Positions 7,848-17,526 are shown, numbered from the stretch's first letter. The stretch is 25,124 nt of DNA from CACIIZ01 sp045565285 (GCA_045565285.1 JBJLFR010000009.1:1-25124), one strand, 5' to 3'. The notes: generated from the letters alone by a model not told the origin. Made by a program: numbers and translations.

Positions 7848-7926
7848 TTTTCAAAAAATTTTAAATTTCAAGAATTATATGAATATTAAATTCCTTAACC
7901 TAAACTCTTTCATAGGATTTATTTAA

Positions 7927-8256
7927 TTGTCCAATAAACAAAAAAAAGCAAATAATTCAACAAGTTCTATTAACAAAAAACAAACGAATGAGCCCCTATC
8001 TATAAGTAAGTCAGGAGCCAATAAAAAAGATTTAATTAATAAAATTGAAAAAATTGGAAATTTTGTATCAAAAGAGATGCATAAATATGAAGAGGATAAT
8101 TTAGGATCAAATAGTATTTTATACTTAAAAAGTGATCAATTAGTTTCTAAAGATTTGGAAAAGGATCTGGGAACAATTGAAATCAATCTAAAAGAGCTAA
8201 AAAAAATTATAAGAGATATAGTTATAGAAGAAATTGAAAAAAAAGGCCTTAATTAG
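7927..8256 (+). CDS. Small PopZ/DUF2497-position protein, strongly reduced
   Basis: A 109-residue, Lys/Asn/Ser-rich protein. The frame is closed by a TAA at 7924-7926 immediately before the TTG start, and AGGA at 7914-7917 sits nine bases upstream, which supports TTG 7927. The first 40 residues look disordered. The last part (IEINLKELKKIIRDIVIEEI) is a charged amphipathic helix that resembles the end of the PopZ/DUF2497 family (…LVR..I..EIE). Position is the main argument: in alphaproteobacteria such as Caulobacter the polar organizing protein PopZ lies between a tolC gene and valS. The N-terminal helix that PopZ uses to bind clients is not recognisable here. Assignment rests on context and a weak C-terminal match. 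Confidence 0.6.
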   Translation: MSNKQKKANNSTSSINKKQTNEPLSISKSGANKKDLINKIEKIGNFVSKEMHKYEEDNLGSNSILYLKSDQLVSKDLEKDLGTIEINLKELKKIIRDIVIEEIEKKGLN

Positions 8257-8277
8257 TCATTAGGTAGAATATAGATT

Positions 8278-10974
8278 ATGGAAAAAACTTTTAAACATTC
8301 AGAAGTTGAACGGCGTTTGATAAAAAAATGGGAAGAAACAAATTCTTTTTGTGCTGGAGTTCATTCAAAAAAATCAGCAAATGCCCCTTTTTCAATAGTT
8401 ATTCCTCCACCTAATGTAACTGGTAATTTACATATGGGTCATGCTTTTAATAACACCATTCAAGATATTTTAGTGCGTTGGCACAGGATGCGAGGGTATG
8501 AAACTTTATGGCAACCTGGTCAAGATCATGCAGGTATTGCAACTCAGATGGTTGTTGAAAGAGATTTAGCGAAAAACGAAAATGTTTCAAGAGAGGAAAT
8601 AGGAAGAGAAAAATTTTTAGAAAAAATCTGGGAATGGAAAGCCCATAGTGGTGGTATGATAATTAAACAATTAAAAAGATTAGGGGCTTCTTGTGATTGG
8701 GATAGAAATCGTTTCACTATGGATAAAGATTTCCAAAACTCAGTTCTTACCGCATTCGTAAAGATGTATGAAATGGGATATATTTATAAAGGAGAAAGGT
8801 TAGTTAATTGGGATCCTCACTTTAAAACTGCTATCTCTGATTTAGAAGTAGAGAACATAGAGGTTGATGGCTATTTTTGGCATATTAAATATCCTTTAAA
8901 AAATAAAGAGAATTATGATTATCAGGAATTAGACGAAGATGGTAAGTTAAGTTTCAAAGATAATAGAAATTATATTTCAATTGCTACAACAAGACCAGAA
9001 ACTATGCTAGGTGATGGTGCAATTGCGGTTCACCCTGACGATGAACGATATAAAAATATTATTGGTAAAGAGGTAATTATTCCTATAGCAAACCGTGCTA
9101 TTCCAATAATAGCTGATCAATATCCTGATCCAAATTTTGGATCAGGTGCTGTAAAAATTACTGGAGCTCACGATTTTAACGACTATATGGTTGCAAAAAA
9201 ACATAATTTAGATTTTTTCAAATTAATGGATGAATCGGCTTGCATGTGTCATGAAGATTTTATTCCAAAAAAATATAGGGGACTAGAAAGGTATAAAGCA
9301 AGAGAAACTCTTTTAAAAGAACTAGAACAAAATGGTTTTTTATTAAAGACAGAAAAGAAGAAAATTATTCAACCATTTGGTGACAGATCAAAAGTTGTAG
9401 TTGAACCTTTTTTAACAAAACAATGGTTTGTGGATACAAAAAAAATTGTTCAACCAGCAATCGATGCTGTAAAAGATGGAAGAACAAAAATTTATCCAAA
9501 AAGAGATATAAAAACTTACCTTAATTGGTTGGAAAATATTGAACCTTGGTGCATAAGTCGTCAATTATGGTGGGGTCACCAAATCCCTGTTTGGTATGAC
9601 GAAGATGGGAATTATTTTTGTGCCACCTCAGAAGACAAAGCAAAAGAAATTTCTGGTAAGAAAAAATTGTCAAGAGATTCTGATGTTTTAGATACATGGT
9701 TCTCATCTGGAATCTGGCCAATTGGAACATTAGGATGGCCTAGTAAAACAAATGAACTAGAAAAATATTATCCTACAAGTGTACTTGTTACTGGGTTTGA
9801 TATTTTATTTTTTTGGGTAGCTAGAATGATGATGATGCAATTAGCTTTAATAAATAATGTTCCCTTTAAAAAAGTTTATGTACACGCATTGGTAAGAGAT
9901 GAAAAAGGAAAAAAAATGTCGAAATCTCTTGGTAATGTTTTAGATCCACTAGAACTTATTGATAAATATGGAGCTGATGCTGTTCGATTTACTTTATCTT
10001 CAATGGCTGCAATGGGAAGAGATTTAAAATTATCAACAGAACGGATCATTGGTTACAGAAATTTTGGTACCAAAATTTGGAATGCTGCAAGATATGCAAA
10101 ATTAAACAATTGTGAGAGTTCAGAAAATTTTAATCCAGGTAGTGTAAAACATAGCATAAACAAATGGATTATTTTTCAAACTATCAATCTTAAAAAAGAA
10201 GTTGACAGTGCAATAGAGTCATTTCGTTTTAATGATGCGGCTTATCACTTATATAGTCATATTTGGTCTAAATTTTGCGATTGGTATATTGAATTTTCTA
10301 AGCCACTTTTTTCTGGTGATGATGTCAAACTTAAAATTGAAACTCAATTTACATTTGCTTGGGTATTAGATCAATGTTTAATATTATTACATCCTTTTAT
10401 GCCATTCATTACTGAAGAAATTTGGCAACAGAATAAAAATCGTAAAAATTTGATTGTGCATGAAACTTGGCCCTATTTCCCTAATGTTTTTTATAGTGAT
10501 GATGAATCTCAAAAAGAAATAAATTGGATAATTGATCTAATCCAAGAAATTAGGTCAGTAAGATCTGAAATAAATATTCCAGCAAGCTTGAAAATTCATC
10601 TTAAAATTGTAAGTTTAAACGAACAATTTGTTAAATGTATAGACAATAATGAAGTTTTTATTGAAAAACTTGCTAGAGTTGAAAGTATTAAGCATGAAAA
10701 TTCTATACAAAGTGGATCAATAAATATTTCTATACCTGGAATAGAGTGTTTTATTCCGTTGGAAAATTTAATTGATATTTCTAAAGAAAAGTCTAGGTTA
10801 GAAAAAAACTATCAAAAACTTAAATCAGAACAATATATGTTAAATAATAAACTTAAAAATAAAAGTTTCTTAGAAAAAGCTCCAAAAGATGTAGTTGAGA
10901 AAATAAAAAAAAGAAGTTCGATTTTAGTTGAAGAAATAAATACAAAATTAAAAGCAATTGAAAGATTAAATTAA
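8278..10974 (+). CDS. valS: Valyl-tRNA synthetase
   Basis: The 898-residue class I synthetase charges tRNA-Val with valine in the cytoplasm. The signature PPPNVTGNLHMGH is at about 43-55 with the HIGH-type HMGH, and KMSKS is at 546-550. The editing (CP1) domain that removes misactivated threonine is present, with TTRPETMLGDGAIAVHPDD. A tryptophan-rich zinc/anticodon-side region (WCISRQLWWGHQIPVWY) follows. The C terminus has the usual valyl coiled coil (ISKEKSRLEKNYQKLKSEQ). Length matches bacterial ValRS. It follows the PopZ-like gene by 21 bases and precedes the aminotransferase gene by 11, so it is inside the operon. Confidence 0.98.
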   Translation: MEKTFKHSEVERRLIKKWEETNSFCAGVHSKKSANAPFSIVIPPPNVTGNLHMGHAFNNTIQDILVRWHRMRGYETLWQPGQDHAGIATQMVVERDLAKNENVSREEIGREKFLEKIWEWKAHSGGMIIKQLKRLGASCDWDRNRFTMDKDFQNSVLTAFVKMYEMGYIYKGERLVNWDPHFKTAISDLEVENIEVDGYFWHIKYPLKNKENYDYQELDEDGKLSFKDNRNYISIATTRPETMLGDGAIAVHPDDERYKNIIGKEVIIPIANRAIPIIADQYPDPNFGSGAVKITGAHDFNDYMVAKKHNLDFFKLMDESACMCHEDFIPKKYRGLERYKARETLLKELEQNGFLLKTEKKKIIQPFGDRSKVVVEPFLTKQWFVDTKKIVQPAIDAVKDGRTKIYPKRDIKTYLNWLENIEPWCISRQLWWGHQIPVWYDEDGNYFCATSEDKAKEISGKKKLSRDSDVLDTWFSSGIWPIGTLGWPSKTNELEKYYPTSVLVTGFDILFFWVARMMMMQLALINNVPFKKVYVHALVRDEKGKKMSKSLGNVLDPLELIDKYGADAVRFTLSSMAAMGRDLKLSTERIIGYRNFGTKIWNAARYAKLNNCESSENFNPGSVKHSINKWIIFQTINLKKEVDSAIESFRFNDAAYHLYSHIWSKFCDWYIEFSKPLFSGDDVKLKIETQFTFAWVLDQCLILLHPFMPFITEEIWQQNKNRKNLIVHETWPYFPNVFYSDDESQKEINWIIDLIQEIRSVRSEINIPASLKIHLKIVSLNEQFVKCIDNNEVFIEKLARVESIKHENSIQSGSINISIPGIECFIPLENLIDISKEKSRLEKNYQKLKSEQYMLNNKLKNKSFLEKAPKDVVEKIKKRSSILVEEINTKLKAIERLN

Positions 10975-10985
10975 TAAAGTATATT

Positions 10986-12074
10986 ATGCCTTCTTACACT
11001 AATATAATAAAAAAATTATCTTCTGATGTACCATTTGTAGGTCCTGAAACTCAAGAAAGAAAGTTAGGGAAGAAGTTTAAATCTCGTTTGGGAGCAAATG
11101 AAAGTGTCTTTGGCCCTTCTGAGATTGTTATAAATGCAATGAAATCATGTATTGAAAAGGATATTTGGAAATATGGAGATCCAGAAAATTTTGAACTTAA
11201 GGTTGCACTTTCAAAAAAATTAAAAGTTAATATAGAAAATATAATTTTAGGTGAAGGCATTGATGCTTTGCTGGGATATTTGGTAAGACTTTTAGTAAAA
11301 AAAAATACAAAAGTTATCACCTCGTTAGGTGCATATCCTACTTTTAATTACCACGTTAAAGCATCAGGTGGGAGACTAATTTTTGTTCCTTACCAAAATG
11401 ATCATGAAAACTTGGAAGCACTTCTAGAAGCTGTAAAAAAGCATCACTCTAAGTTAGTTTATTTGGCCAATCCTGATAATCCTATGGGTACTGTTCATGA
11501 AGGATCAAAAATAGATAATTTTATAAGTAATTTACCAGAAGATTGCTTGCTTTGTTTAGATGAAGCATATTCTGATTTTGCACCTAAAAAATTTATTCCA
11601 AATATTGATGTCAATAATGAAAAAGTAATTAGATTTAGAACTTTTTCAAAAGCTTATGGTTTAGCAGGCGCAAGAATAGGTTATGCTTTTGGAGAAAAAA
11701 CACTTATAAAAAACTTTGACAAAATAAGAAATCATTTTGGAGTAAGTAGAGTTGCTCAATTCGGTGCATTAGCTGCACTTAAGGACCAAAAATATCTTAA
11801 TAATATTATTAAGAATGTAGAGTTAGCAAAAAAATATATTTATAAAATTTCCGAAATAAATGACTTATCATATATCAAATCATACACAAATTTTGTCGCT
11901 ATAGACTGTTGTAAAAATAATGAATATGCTAAAAAAGTGATGCAGAACCTAATAAGTCTTGGGGTTTTTATTAGGATGCCATCAGTCGCTCCTCTAAACA
12001 GGTGTATAAGATTAACTGTTGGGCGTGATTTAGATTTGGAACATTTCGCTTTATCTCTTAAAAGGGCTTTATAA
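10986..12074 (+). CDS. hisC: Class I/II aminotransferase, histidinol-phosphate aminotransferase-like
   Basis: The 362-residue fold-type I PLP enzyme has LGANESVFGPSEIVINAM at the N terminus, the substrate-phosphate-side motif typical of HisC (NE...P). It also has NPDNPMGT, DEAYSDFAP, and the PLP lysine at K222 in TFSKAYGLAGARIGY; GVFIRMP and RLTVGRD close the C-terminal domain. HisC converts imidazole acetol phosphate and glutamate to histidinol phosphate and 2-oxoglutarate; many members also accept aromatic amino acids. It starts 11 bases after valS and is not next to other his genes, so an aromatic or broad role is a real alternative. It converges on the serine-glyoxylate aminotransferase gene with a gap of 14 bases. 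Confidence 0.8.
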   Translation: MPSYTNIIKKLSSDVPFVGPETQERKLGKKFKSRLGANESVFGPSEIVINAMKSCIEKDIWKYGDPENFELKVALSKKLKVNIENIILGEGIDALLGYLVRLLVKKNTKVITSLGAYPTFNYHVKASGGRLIFVPYQNDHENLEALLEAVKKHHSKLVYLANPDNPMGTVHEGSKIDNFISNLPEDCLLCLDEAYSDFAPKKFIPNIDVNNEKVIRFRTFSKAYGLAGARIGYAFGEKTLIKNFDKIRNHFGVSRVAQFGALAALKDQKYLNNIIKNVELAKKYIYKISEINDLSYIKSYTNFVAIDCCKNNEYAKKVMQNLISLGVFIRMPSVAPLNRCIRLTVGRDLDLEHFALSLKRAL

Positions 12075-12088
12075 AATTTAGCTTAAAT

Positions 12089-13327
12089 TTATTGATTTAT
12101 CATATTAAGCATATAATTGTTGGCTGCAGTTACACCACCTGATAAATGAGGTATTTTATTTAGAGATAATCCAGCCTCCAATAAGGACAAAACACCTAAA
12201 ATCATATGAGGATTTAAATGACCCATATGCCCAATTCTAAAAACAGACTTACCTCCTAGCAATTCTTGAGAAGTAAAACCTAAACCAATTCCTAGGTCTG
12301 TCCCTCCTTGTTCAGAGATCCATTCCCTAGTCTTAGTAAAGTCAAAACCTTTTGAAAAAACAGTTGTTACAGCATTGGATCTTTCAGCACTTTTTTTTAT
12401 ATTTAGTTCTAATGAATTTTCTTCAGAACCTAAGTGTTCTATACAACACCAGACCATTCCAGATAAAATCTTATGTCTAAAAAAAACATTTTCTCTTCCT
12501 TCTTCCTCAATCATTTTTAGAGCCTCTAGTTGTCCAATTAAAAGATTTGTTGGTGGTGTACCAGAAAAGATTTCATAAAATCTCTCTGGGTTTAGTCTTG
12601 GATACCAATCCCAATATGGGGATATAAATTTATTTTTAATTCTATTATTATTTATATTTCTTTTAATTTTTTCATTAATAATACAATAACCAAGTCCAGG
12701 TGGTGTCATTAATCCCTTCTGGGATGCGGTTATTATAACATCAATTCCCCAAGGATCCATTTCTATTCTTTCACAGCCAAAAGATGCTATACAATCAACT
12801 ATTAGTAGGGCGTTATGATTTGCCAAATCAATTGCATTTTTAAATTCTTTTATATTATTTTTGCTCGAACTAGATGTGTCAGTATATGTAGTGAGCACAC
12901 CTTTTATTTCTTGTTTTTTGTCCCTCTTTAAAATTTCTTTTATCTTGTCAGGGTCTATTGCTTTATCAAATCCAACATCCAGATATTCAATTTTTAATTT
13001 CAACTTACTTGCTATTTTACCCCACTTATGCCCAAAATGACCATTGCAGCATAATAAAATTTTATCACCTTTACCGAATAAGTTTACTAATGTTGCTTCC
13101 CATACCCCATGACCATTGGAAATATATATAATAACACTTCCAGAGGTATTAGCGAATTTTTTAATACCATTCATTACCCCTTGGGTTGTCTCAATTATTT
13201 TCTCACCATAAATATTTGGGGAAGGCTGATTCATAGCTTGTAATACTCTTTGTGGAATATTTGAAGGACCTGGTATAGCTAGATGGTCTTTCCCAAAAGA
13301 TAATTTGAATTTTTGTTTTTTTTCCAT
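12089..13327 (-). CDS. Serine-glyoxylate aminotransferase (class V)
   Basis: The 412-residue PLP enzyme begins with HLAIPGPSNIPQRVLQAM, the conserved opening of the serine-glyoxylate / alanine-glyoxylate aminotransferase family. SNGHGVWEAT, VDCIASFGCE and the PLP lysine K204 in TASQKGLMTPPGLGY follow, and FRIGHMGHLNP marks the C-terminal domain. The reaction moves the amino group of serine to glyoxylate, giving hydroxypyruvate and glycine. This links photorespiration-like salvage or the serine cycle to one-carbon metabolism. It is transcribed leftward and diverges from the phosphatase gene. There is no strong ribosome binding site before the ATG. The exact amino donor cannot be fixed from sequence alone. 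Confidence 0.88.
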   Translation of the reverse strand: MEKKQKFKLSFGKDHLAIPGPSNIPQRVLQAMNQPSPNIYGEKIIETTQGVMNGIKKFANTSGSVIIYISNGHGVWEATLVNLFGKGDKILLCCNGHFGHKWGKIASKLKLKIEYLDVGFDKAIDPDKIKEILKRDKKQEIKGVLTTYTDTSSSSKNNIKEFKNAIDLANHNALLIVDCIASFGCERIEMDPWGIDVIITASQKGLMTPPGLGYCIINEKIKRNINNNRIKNKFISPYWDWYPRLNPERFYEIFSGTPPTNLLIGQLEALKMIEEEGRENVFFRHKILSGMVWCCIEHLGSEENSLELNIKKSAERSNAVTTVFSKGFDFTKTREWISEQGGTDLGIGLGFTSQELLGGKSVFRIGHMGHLNPHMILGVLSLLEAGLSLNKIPHLSGGVTAANNYMLNMINQ

Positions 13328-13443
13328 TTATAGTTTTTTTCTTAATTTAACCTGAGAATTCATAATTATTAACAAAGGTTGCTTATTTTTTATTATAAAG
13401 TTAATTATTAAATATTTACATTAATACTTATAATGAGTTTAGG

Positions 13444-14115
13444 TTGTTTTCCATATTAAAAAATAAATTTAATGAGTTTGATTTAGATTGGAGAAAATCC
13501 CTTGAGAATTTAGACGGATCTAAAAAGCAATTAAACTCTGCAAAAAGTCATGCTTTTTGGATTGACCATGAGTTTTTAAGAGTTTTATATCATAATCAAG
13601 CAGAGGTAGCACCTGGAGTTTATAGATCTAATCAACCTTCTCCTAAAAGAGTAAATATTTGGGCAAAAAATGGTATAAAAACTATTATAAATTTAAGGGG
13701 AGCAAGCAACCAAGGATCATATTTTTTAGAATTAAAAGAATGTAAAGATTTAGGAATAGAACTTATAGACCATCCTCTATATGCTACAAGATTAGCGAGT
13801 TCAAAAGAGTTGCTTGATTTAGGTAAAATTTTTGAAACAGTGAATTATCCTATTTTATTACATTGTAAATCGGGTGCAGATAGAGCTGGATTAGCCTCAG
13901 TTATGTATCACCTTATGGTTTTAAATACACCTTTCCCAATTGCTAGAAAGCAACTATCCATAAAATTTTTGCACCTCAAGTTCTCAAGATCTGGTATACT
14001 AGATTTTATGTTAGATACTTATGAAAAGGAAAGTAAAATCACTGATATAAGTTTTAAATCTTGGATTGAAACTAAATATGACCCTAATAAAATTACAAAA
14101 GAATTTAGGGGATAA
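13444..14115 (+). CDS. Protein tyrosine / dual-specificity phosphatase-like protein
   Basis: The 223-residue protein contains the phosphatase loop LHCKSGADRAG, with nucleophile C141 and arginine R147 in the C-x5-R arrangement. VAPGVYRSNQPSP at about 55-67 and IKTIINLRG at 78-86 are the usual upstream elements, and D110 is a candidate general acid. Known members dephosphorylate tyrosine residues, phosphoinositides or lipid A/LPS phosphates. No signal peptide is visible. The start is a TTG at 13444 with only a partial ribosome binding site (GAG/AGG) nearby; no in-frame ATG fits better. It stands 21 bases before an MsbA-type exporter gene, which suggests a role in envelope lipid or glycolipid handling, but this is inference. 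Confidence 0.8.
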   Translation: MFSILKNKFNEFDLDWRKSLENLDGSKKQLNSAKSHAFWIDHEFLRVLYHNQAEVAPGVYRSNQPSPKRVNIWAKNGIKTIINLRGASNQGSYFLELKECKDLGIELIDHPLYATRLASSKELLDLGKIFETVNYPILLHCKSGADRAGLASVMYHLMVLNTPFPIARKQLSIKFLHLKFSRSGILDFMLDTYEKESKITDISFKSWIETKYDPNKITKEFRG

Positions 14116-14136
14116 TTGGTATGAACAGTAAATTTA

Positions 14137-15930
14137 ATGTTAACTGATAAATTAAAAAAAACCTCAAAAAAACATAAAGGCGATCCTTACTTAGTAATAA
14201 GATGGTATTGGACTAATTATTTTAGAAAATATTGGCCATTACTTTTAGTAGGGATATTATTTATGAGTCTTGAAGGTAGTATGTTAGGATTACTTTCTTA
14301 TTCTATTAAATCAATGTTTGATGAGGTTTTTATTCCAAGCAATCAATCAGCTTTAATTTCTGTAGGATTTGTTATATTTTTAATTTTTTTTCTTAGATCA
14401 TTTGCAGGTCTTACTCAAAGACTTATTGTAACTTGGGTAGGACAAAAAGTTGAGAAATTATTACAGCAAAACCTTTTAGAGAAACTACTTAATTTGGATC
14501 TTTCTTTTTATGATAGAGCTTCTCCTGGAATACTTATTGAAAGAATGAGAGTTGATACAAGATTGATTACAAATGCAGCTGGTACAATATTTATGACTTT
14601 AGTTAAAGATGGCATTGCACTCTTATCATTAATAGCTGTAACATTATATGTAGATTGGAAATGGACAATTATTGCTTTTATTGGGGCACCAATACTAATA
14701 ATTCCAATTTTTTTCTTGCAAAAATGGATCCGTAAAATTTCTGGAGAAAATAGAAATATAGAGGCAGATTTAAGTATATCGTTAGATGAAATATTTCATG
14801 GTATCTCAATTTTAAAATTATATTCACTTCAAACTTATCGACTTAATGCATTTAAAACTCTTTTAGAAAAAGTAAGAAAAATTAAGTTAAAAATTGAGGG
14901 TGGAGTTGCCTCAACACCAGCATTAATTGATTTTATTGCTGGCATTGGATTTTTAGGGGTAATGATTTTTGGAGGATCTCAGATTGTTTCTGGCGAAAAA
15001 TCAATTGGAGATTTTATGGCTTTTTTTACCGCAATGGCCCTAATTTTTGAGCCACTTCGTCGATTAAGTAATGTGGCTGGTAATTTTCAAGTAATGCTTG
15101 CAAGTGCAGAGAAAGTTCATGATTTATTTGAAGTAAAAAATCCATTATCTCTAAGTAAAAATTTTAAATATATTAATAAAAAAATTAATTTTAAAGAAGA
15201 TATTTATTTTGAAAATGTGTCTTTAGTTTATGGGAATAAGCATATATTAAACAACATAAGTTTTTCAATTCCTTCTGGTCAACTAGTTGCTTTAGTTGGT
15301 AAATCTGGGGCAGGAAAAAGTTCTATTTTGAAACTTATATCAGGTATTTTAAGACCTACTAGTGGTAGAATTTTAATTGGTGGCATAGATATTTCTTATA
15401 TTGACCCAATAGAATTAAGATCTAAAATTTCTATTATAGTACAAGAAAATCAATTATTTGATGAAACAATTTATGAAAATGTAAAAATAGGTAGACTAGA
15501 TGCAACAAAAGAAGAAATTTTGTTTGCATGTACGTTAGCTTATGTAAATGAATTTTCTGATAAATTACCTGAAAAGCTTTTTACAAAAGTAGGACCAAGA
15601 GGATCTAGTCTATCTGGTGGACAAAGACAAAGAGTTAATATAGCTAGGGCATTAATTAGAAATTGTCCAATATTTTTACTAGATGAACCAACTACTGCTT
15701 TAGACTCAAAATCAGAAGGATTGTTACAAAAAGCTTTTAAAGAAGTAACAAAGAATAAAACTACACTTTTTATATCTCATAGGATATCTAGCATCAAAAA
15801 TGCTAATAAAATTTTAGTTCTTGAGGGTGGTAAAATTGTTGAGGAAGGTATGCACAATAATTTAATTAAAAATAAAAAACTATATTATGATCTTTATAAT
15901 TTACAGCTAATAGAAGGAAAATTAAATTGA
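14137..15930 (+). CDS. ABC exporter, fused permease-ATPase (MsbA-like)
   Basis: The 597-residue half-transporter has an N-terminal membrane domain of about six helices in residues 30-320 (for example GILFMSLEGSMLGLLS and VGFVIFLIFFL). An ATPase domain follows: Walker A LVGKSGAGKSS near 386-396, signature LSGGQRQR near 492, Walker B IFLLDEPTTALD near 511-522, and a switch histidine in LFISHR. This is the MsbA / subfamily B type, whose members flip lipid A precursors, other lipids or drugs across the inner membrane as homodimers. It lies between a phosphatase gene and ygfZ; its stop overlaps the ygfZ start by four bases, so the two are translationally coupled. The substrate is not known. Confidence 0.9.
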   Translation: MLTDKLKKTSKKHKGDPYLVIRWYWTNYFRKYWPLLLVGILFMSLEGSMLGLLSYSIKSMFDEVFIPSNQSALISVGFVIFLIFFLRSFAGLTQRLIVTWVGQKVEKLLQQNLLEKLLNLDLSFYDRASPGILIERMRVDTRLITNAAGTIFMTLVKDGIALLSLIAVTLYVDWKWTIIAFIGAPILIIPIFFLQKWIRKISGENRNIEADLSISLDEIFHGISILKLYSLQTYRLNAFKTLLEKVRKIKLKIEGGVASTPALIDFIAGIGFLGVMIFGGSQIVSGEKSIGDFMAFFTAMALIFEPLRRLSNVAGNFQVMLASAEKVHDLFEVKNPLSLSKNFKYINKKINFKEDIYFENVSLVYGNKHILNNISFSIPSGQLVALVGKSGAGKSSILKLISGILRPTSGRILIGGIDISYIDPIELRSKISIIVQENQLFDETIYENVKIGRLDATKEEILFACTLAYVNEFSDKLPEKLFTKVGPRGSSLSGGQRQRVNIARALIRNCPIFLLDEPTTALDSKSEGLLQKAFKEVTKNKTTLFISHRISSIKNANKILVLEGGKIVEEGMHNNLIKNKKLYYDLYNLQLIEGKLN

Positions 15931-16724
15931 AACCTCAAATGGAACAATTTGTAGACAAAACGAGAAAGTTGTTAAAAGTTTGTGGTAAGGATGCAAAAAA
16001 ATTTCTACAAGGCATTATAACAAATGATATTCAAGATTCGATTTCAGCCATTATATACACTGGGTTACTTACTCCACAAGGTAAATACTTATTCGATTTT
16101 TTTATTTTTGGTTTAGATGAAGAAAATTTCATAATTGATATAGATGTTGATAGTTATGATGATTTTATTAAAAAAATAAACTTATATAAGTTAAGATCAA
16201 ATGTGTTAGTCAATGAATTTGAATCATCAGTTATTCTTGGTTTTGGGGAAAGTATTAAAGGCAGTTATTTTGATCCTAGGAATAAAAAACTTGGTTGGAG
16301 AAAAATTGCATGTAAGGATTTAATTAATGATAATCTGGAGGATAATAAAAAATTTTTTAAAGACTATGAAATAAAAAGAATTGATTTATGCATTCCAAAG
16401 CGTAGATATGAACTTAAAAGTAATGAAACTTACATACTTGAAACTGGTTTTGATAAAATAAATGGAGTAAGTTTTTCTAAAGGTTGTTTTATTGGTCAGG
16501 AAGTAACTGCCAAAATGAGGCATAAAACAACTTTAAAAAATGGCTTAGTGAAATTGCAAACTTTTAAGATACCATTAAAACCAAATACTCAAATAACAAA
16601 TGAAAAAGGACAATTAGCAGGTCATGTCTCTTCTAGCATAAATAAAAAAGGTCTTGGTATAATTAAGTTCATTTATGCAAAAGGGAAACTATTTTGTGGA
16701 GAAAATGAACTAAAGATTTTATAG
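15927..16724 (+). CDS. ygfZ: YgfZ/GcvT-domain tRNA-modifying, Fe-S assembly factor
   Basis: The 265-residue folate-binding protein carries the YgfZ signature KGCFIGQEVTAKMRHK with the conserved cysteine. FLQGIITNDI near the start and GLLTPQGKYLFDFFIF match the GcvT-like fold. In E. coli, YgfZ binds tetrahydrofolate and supports maturation of certain Fe-S enzymes such as MiaB, in the cytoplasm. The start chosen is TTG 15927: AGAAGGA at 15912-15918 stands eight bases upstream and the TTG overlaps the preceding TGA stop (TTGA). ATG 15939 is a less well placed alternative. The 3' end converges with suhB with only 13 bases between stops. Confidence 0.88.
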   Translation: MKPQMEQFVDKTRKLLKVCGKDAKKFLQGIITNDIQDSISAIIYTGLLTPQGKYLFDFFIFGLDEENFIIDIDVDSYDDFIKKINLYKLRSNVLVNEFESSVILGFGESIKGSYFDPRNKKLGWRKIACKDLINDNLEDNKKFFKDYEIKRIDLCIPKRRYELKSNETYILETGFDKINGVSFSKGCFIGQEVTAKMRHKTTLKNGLVKLQTFKIPLKPNTQITNEKGQLAGHVSSSINKKGLGIIKFIYAKGKLFCGENELKIL

Positions 16725-16733
16725 ATAATTTAA

Positions 16734-16750
16734 GATTTTAAATTAAAATC
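16734..16750. terminator. AT-only hairpin between convergent ygfZ and suhB
   Basis: GATTTTA and TAAAATC form a perfect 7-bp stem around AAT. It overlaps the last codons of the minus-strand gene. It has one GC pair and no proper T-run, so it may be a weak bidirectional terminator or nothing at all. Confidence 0.2.
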
Positions 16751-17526
16751 ATTTTAGAAAATTCTTCAAATATTTTATCACTTGAGGCTAGTATTGAGCC
16801 ATCAAAAATAGGATTGCCTTCTTTTTTTAATGAACAAATAATTCCACCAGATTCTTTTACAATTATTATTCCAGCTGCCATATCCCAGCTATTTAATCCC
16901 CTCTCCCAGTACCCATCAAATCTACCTGCAGCGACATAAGCTAAATCTAAGGCAGCTGAACCATTTCGGCGTAAACCAGAACATTTTGGCATAATGGTTT
17001 CTATTTCTTTAAGCGTTAAAGATAAATCTGGTTTATTTGCAAAAGGAATTCCAGTGGAAAATAACATCTCAATCATTTGATTTCTACCAGATACCCTTAA
17101 TCTTTTATCATTTAACCATGCACCATTTCCTTTTTCAGCATAGAAACATTCGTCTTTGATAGGGTCATAAATTACACCTGTAGTAATTTCATCTTTATGT
17201 TCTAAGGCAATAGAAATAGCCCAATGAGGTACTCCATGAAGAAAATTACTAGTTCCATCCAGTGGATCTACTATCCATCTTCTAGTTGGATCTTTGCCAA
17301 TAACTTCTTCACTTTCTTCTCCTACCCAACCATAGTAGGGGCGAGCTTTTTCTAATTCATATCTAATTATACTTTCTGCTTTTAAGTCAGCTTTGGATAC
17401 AAAATCACCTGGGGATTTAGTTGATGCTTGTAAGTGTTCAACTTCAGCAAAATCTTTTAATAAACTCTTAGCTGCTTTTCTGGCTGCTTGTATCATTACA
17501 GTTATTGTTGCACTCTGATTAGGCAC
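16738..17526 (-). CDS. suhB: Inositol monophosphatase family protein (SuhB-like)
   Basis: The 262-residue Mg-dependent phosphatase has its metal-binding motifs in order: GEESEE at 69-74, DPLDGTSNFLHG at 87-98 and WDMAAG at 214-219, with D215 expected to complete the site. It should hydrolyse myo-inositol 1-phosphate or related phosphate esters in the cytoplasm; E. coli SuhB additionally acts with RNA polymerase in rRNA transcription. The start is GTG 17526, with AGAGGA five bases upstream. It lies 24 bases after efp on the same strand, so the two form an operon. Length is normal for the family and all catalytic positions seen are intact. Confidence 0.93.
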   Translation of the reverse strand: MPNQSATITVMIQAARKAAKSLLKDFAEVEHLQASTKSPGDFVSKADLKAESIIRYELEKARPYYGWVGEESEEVIGKDPTRRWIVDPLDGTSNFLHGVPHWAISIALEHKDEITTGVIYDPIKDECFYAEKGNGAWLNDKRLRVSGRNQMIEMLFSTGIPFANKPDLSLTLKEIETIMPKCSGLRRNGSAALDLAYVAAGRFDGYWERGLNSWDMAAGIIIVKESGGIICSLKKEGNPIFDGSILASSDKIFEEFSKMILI

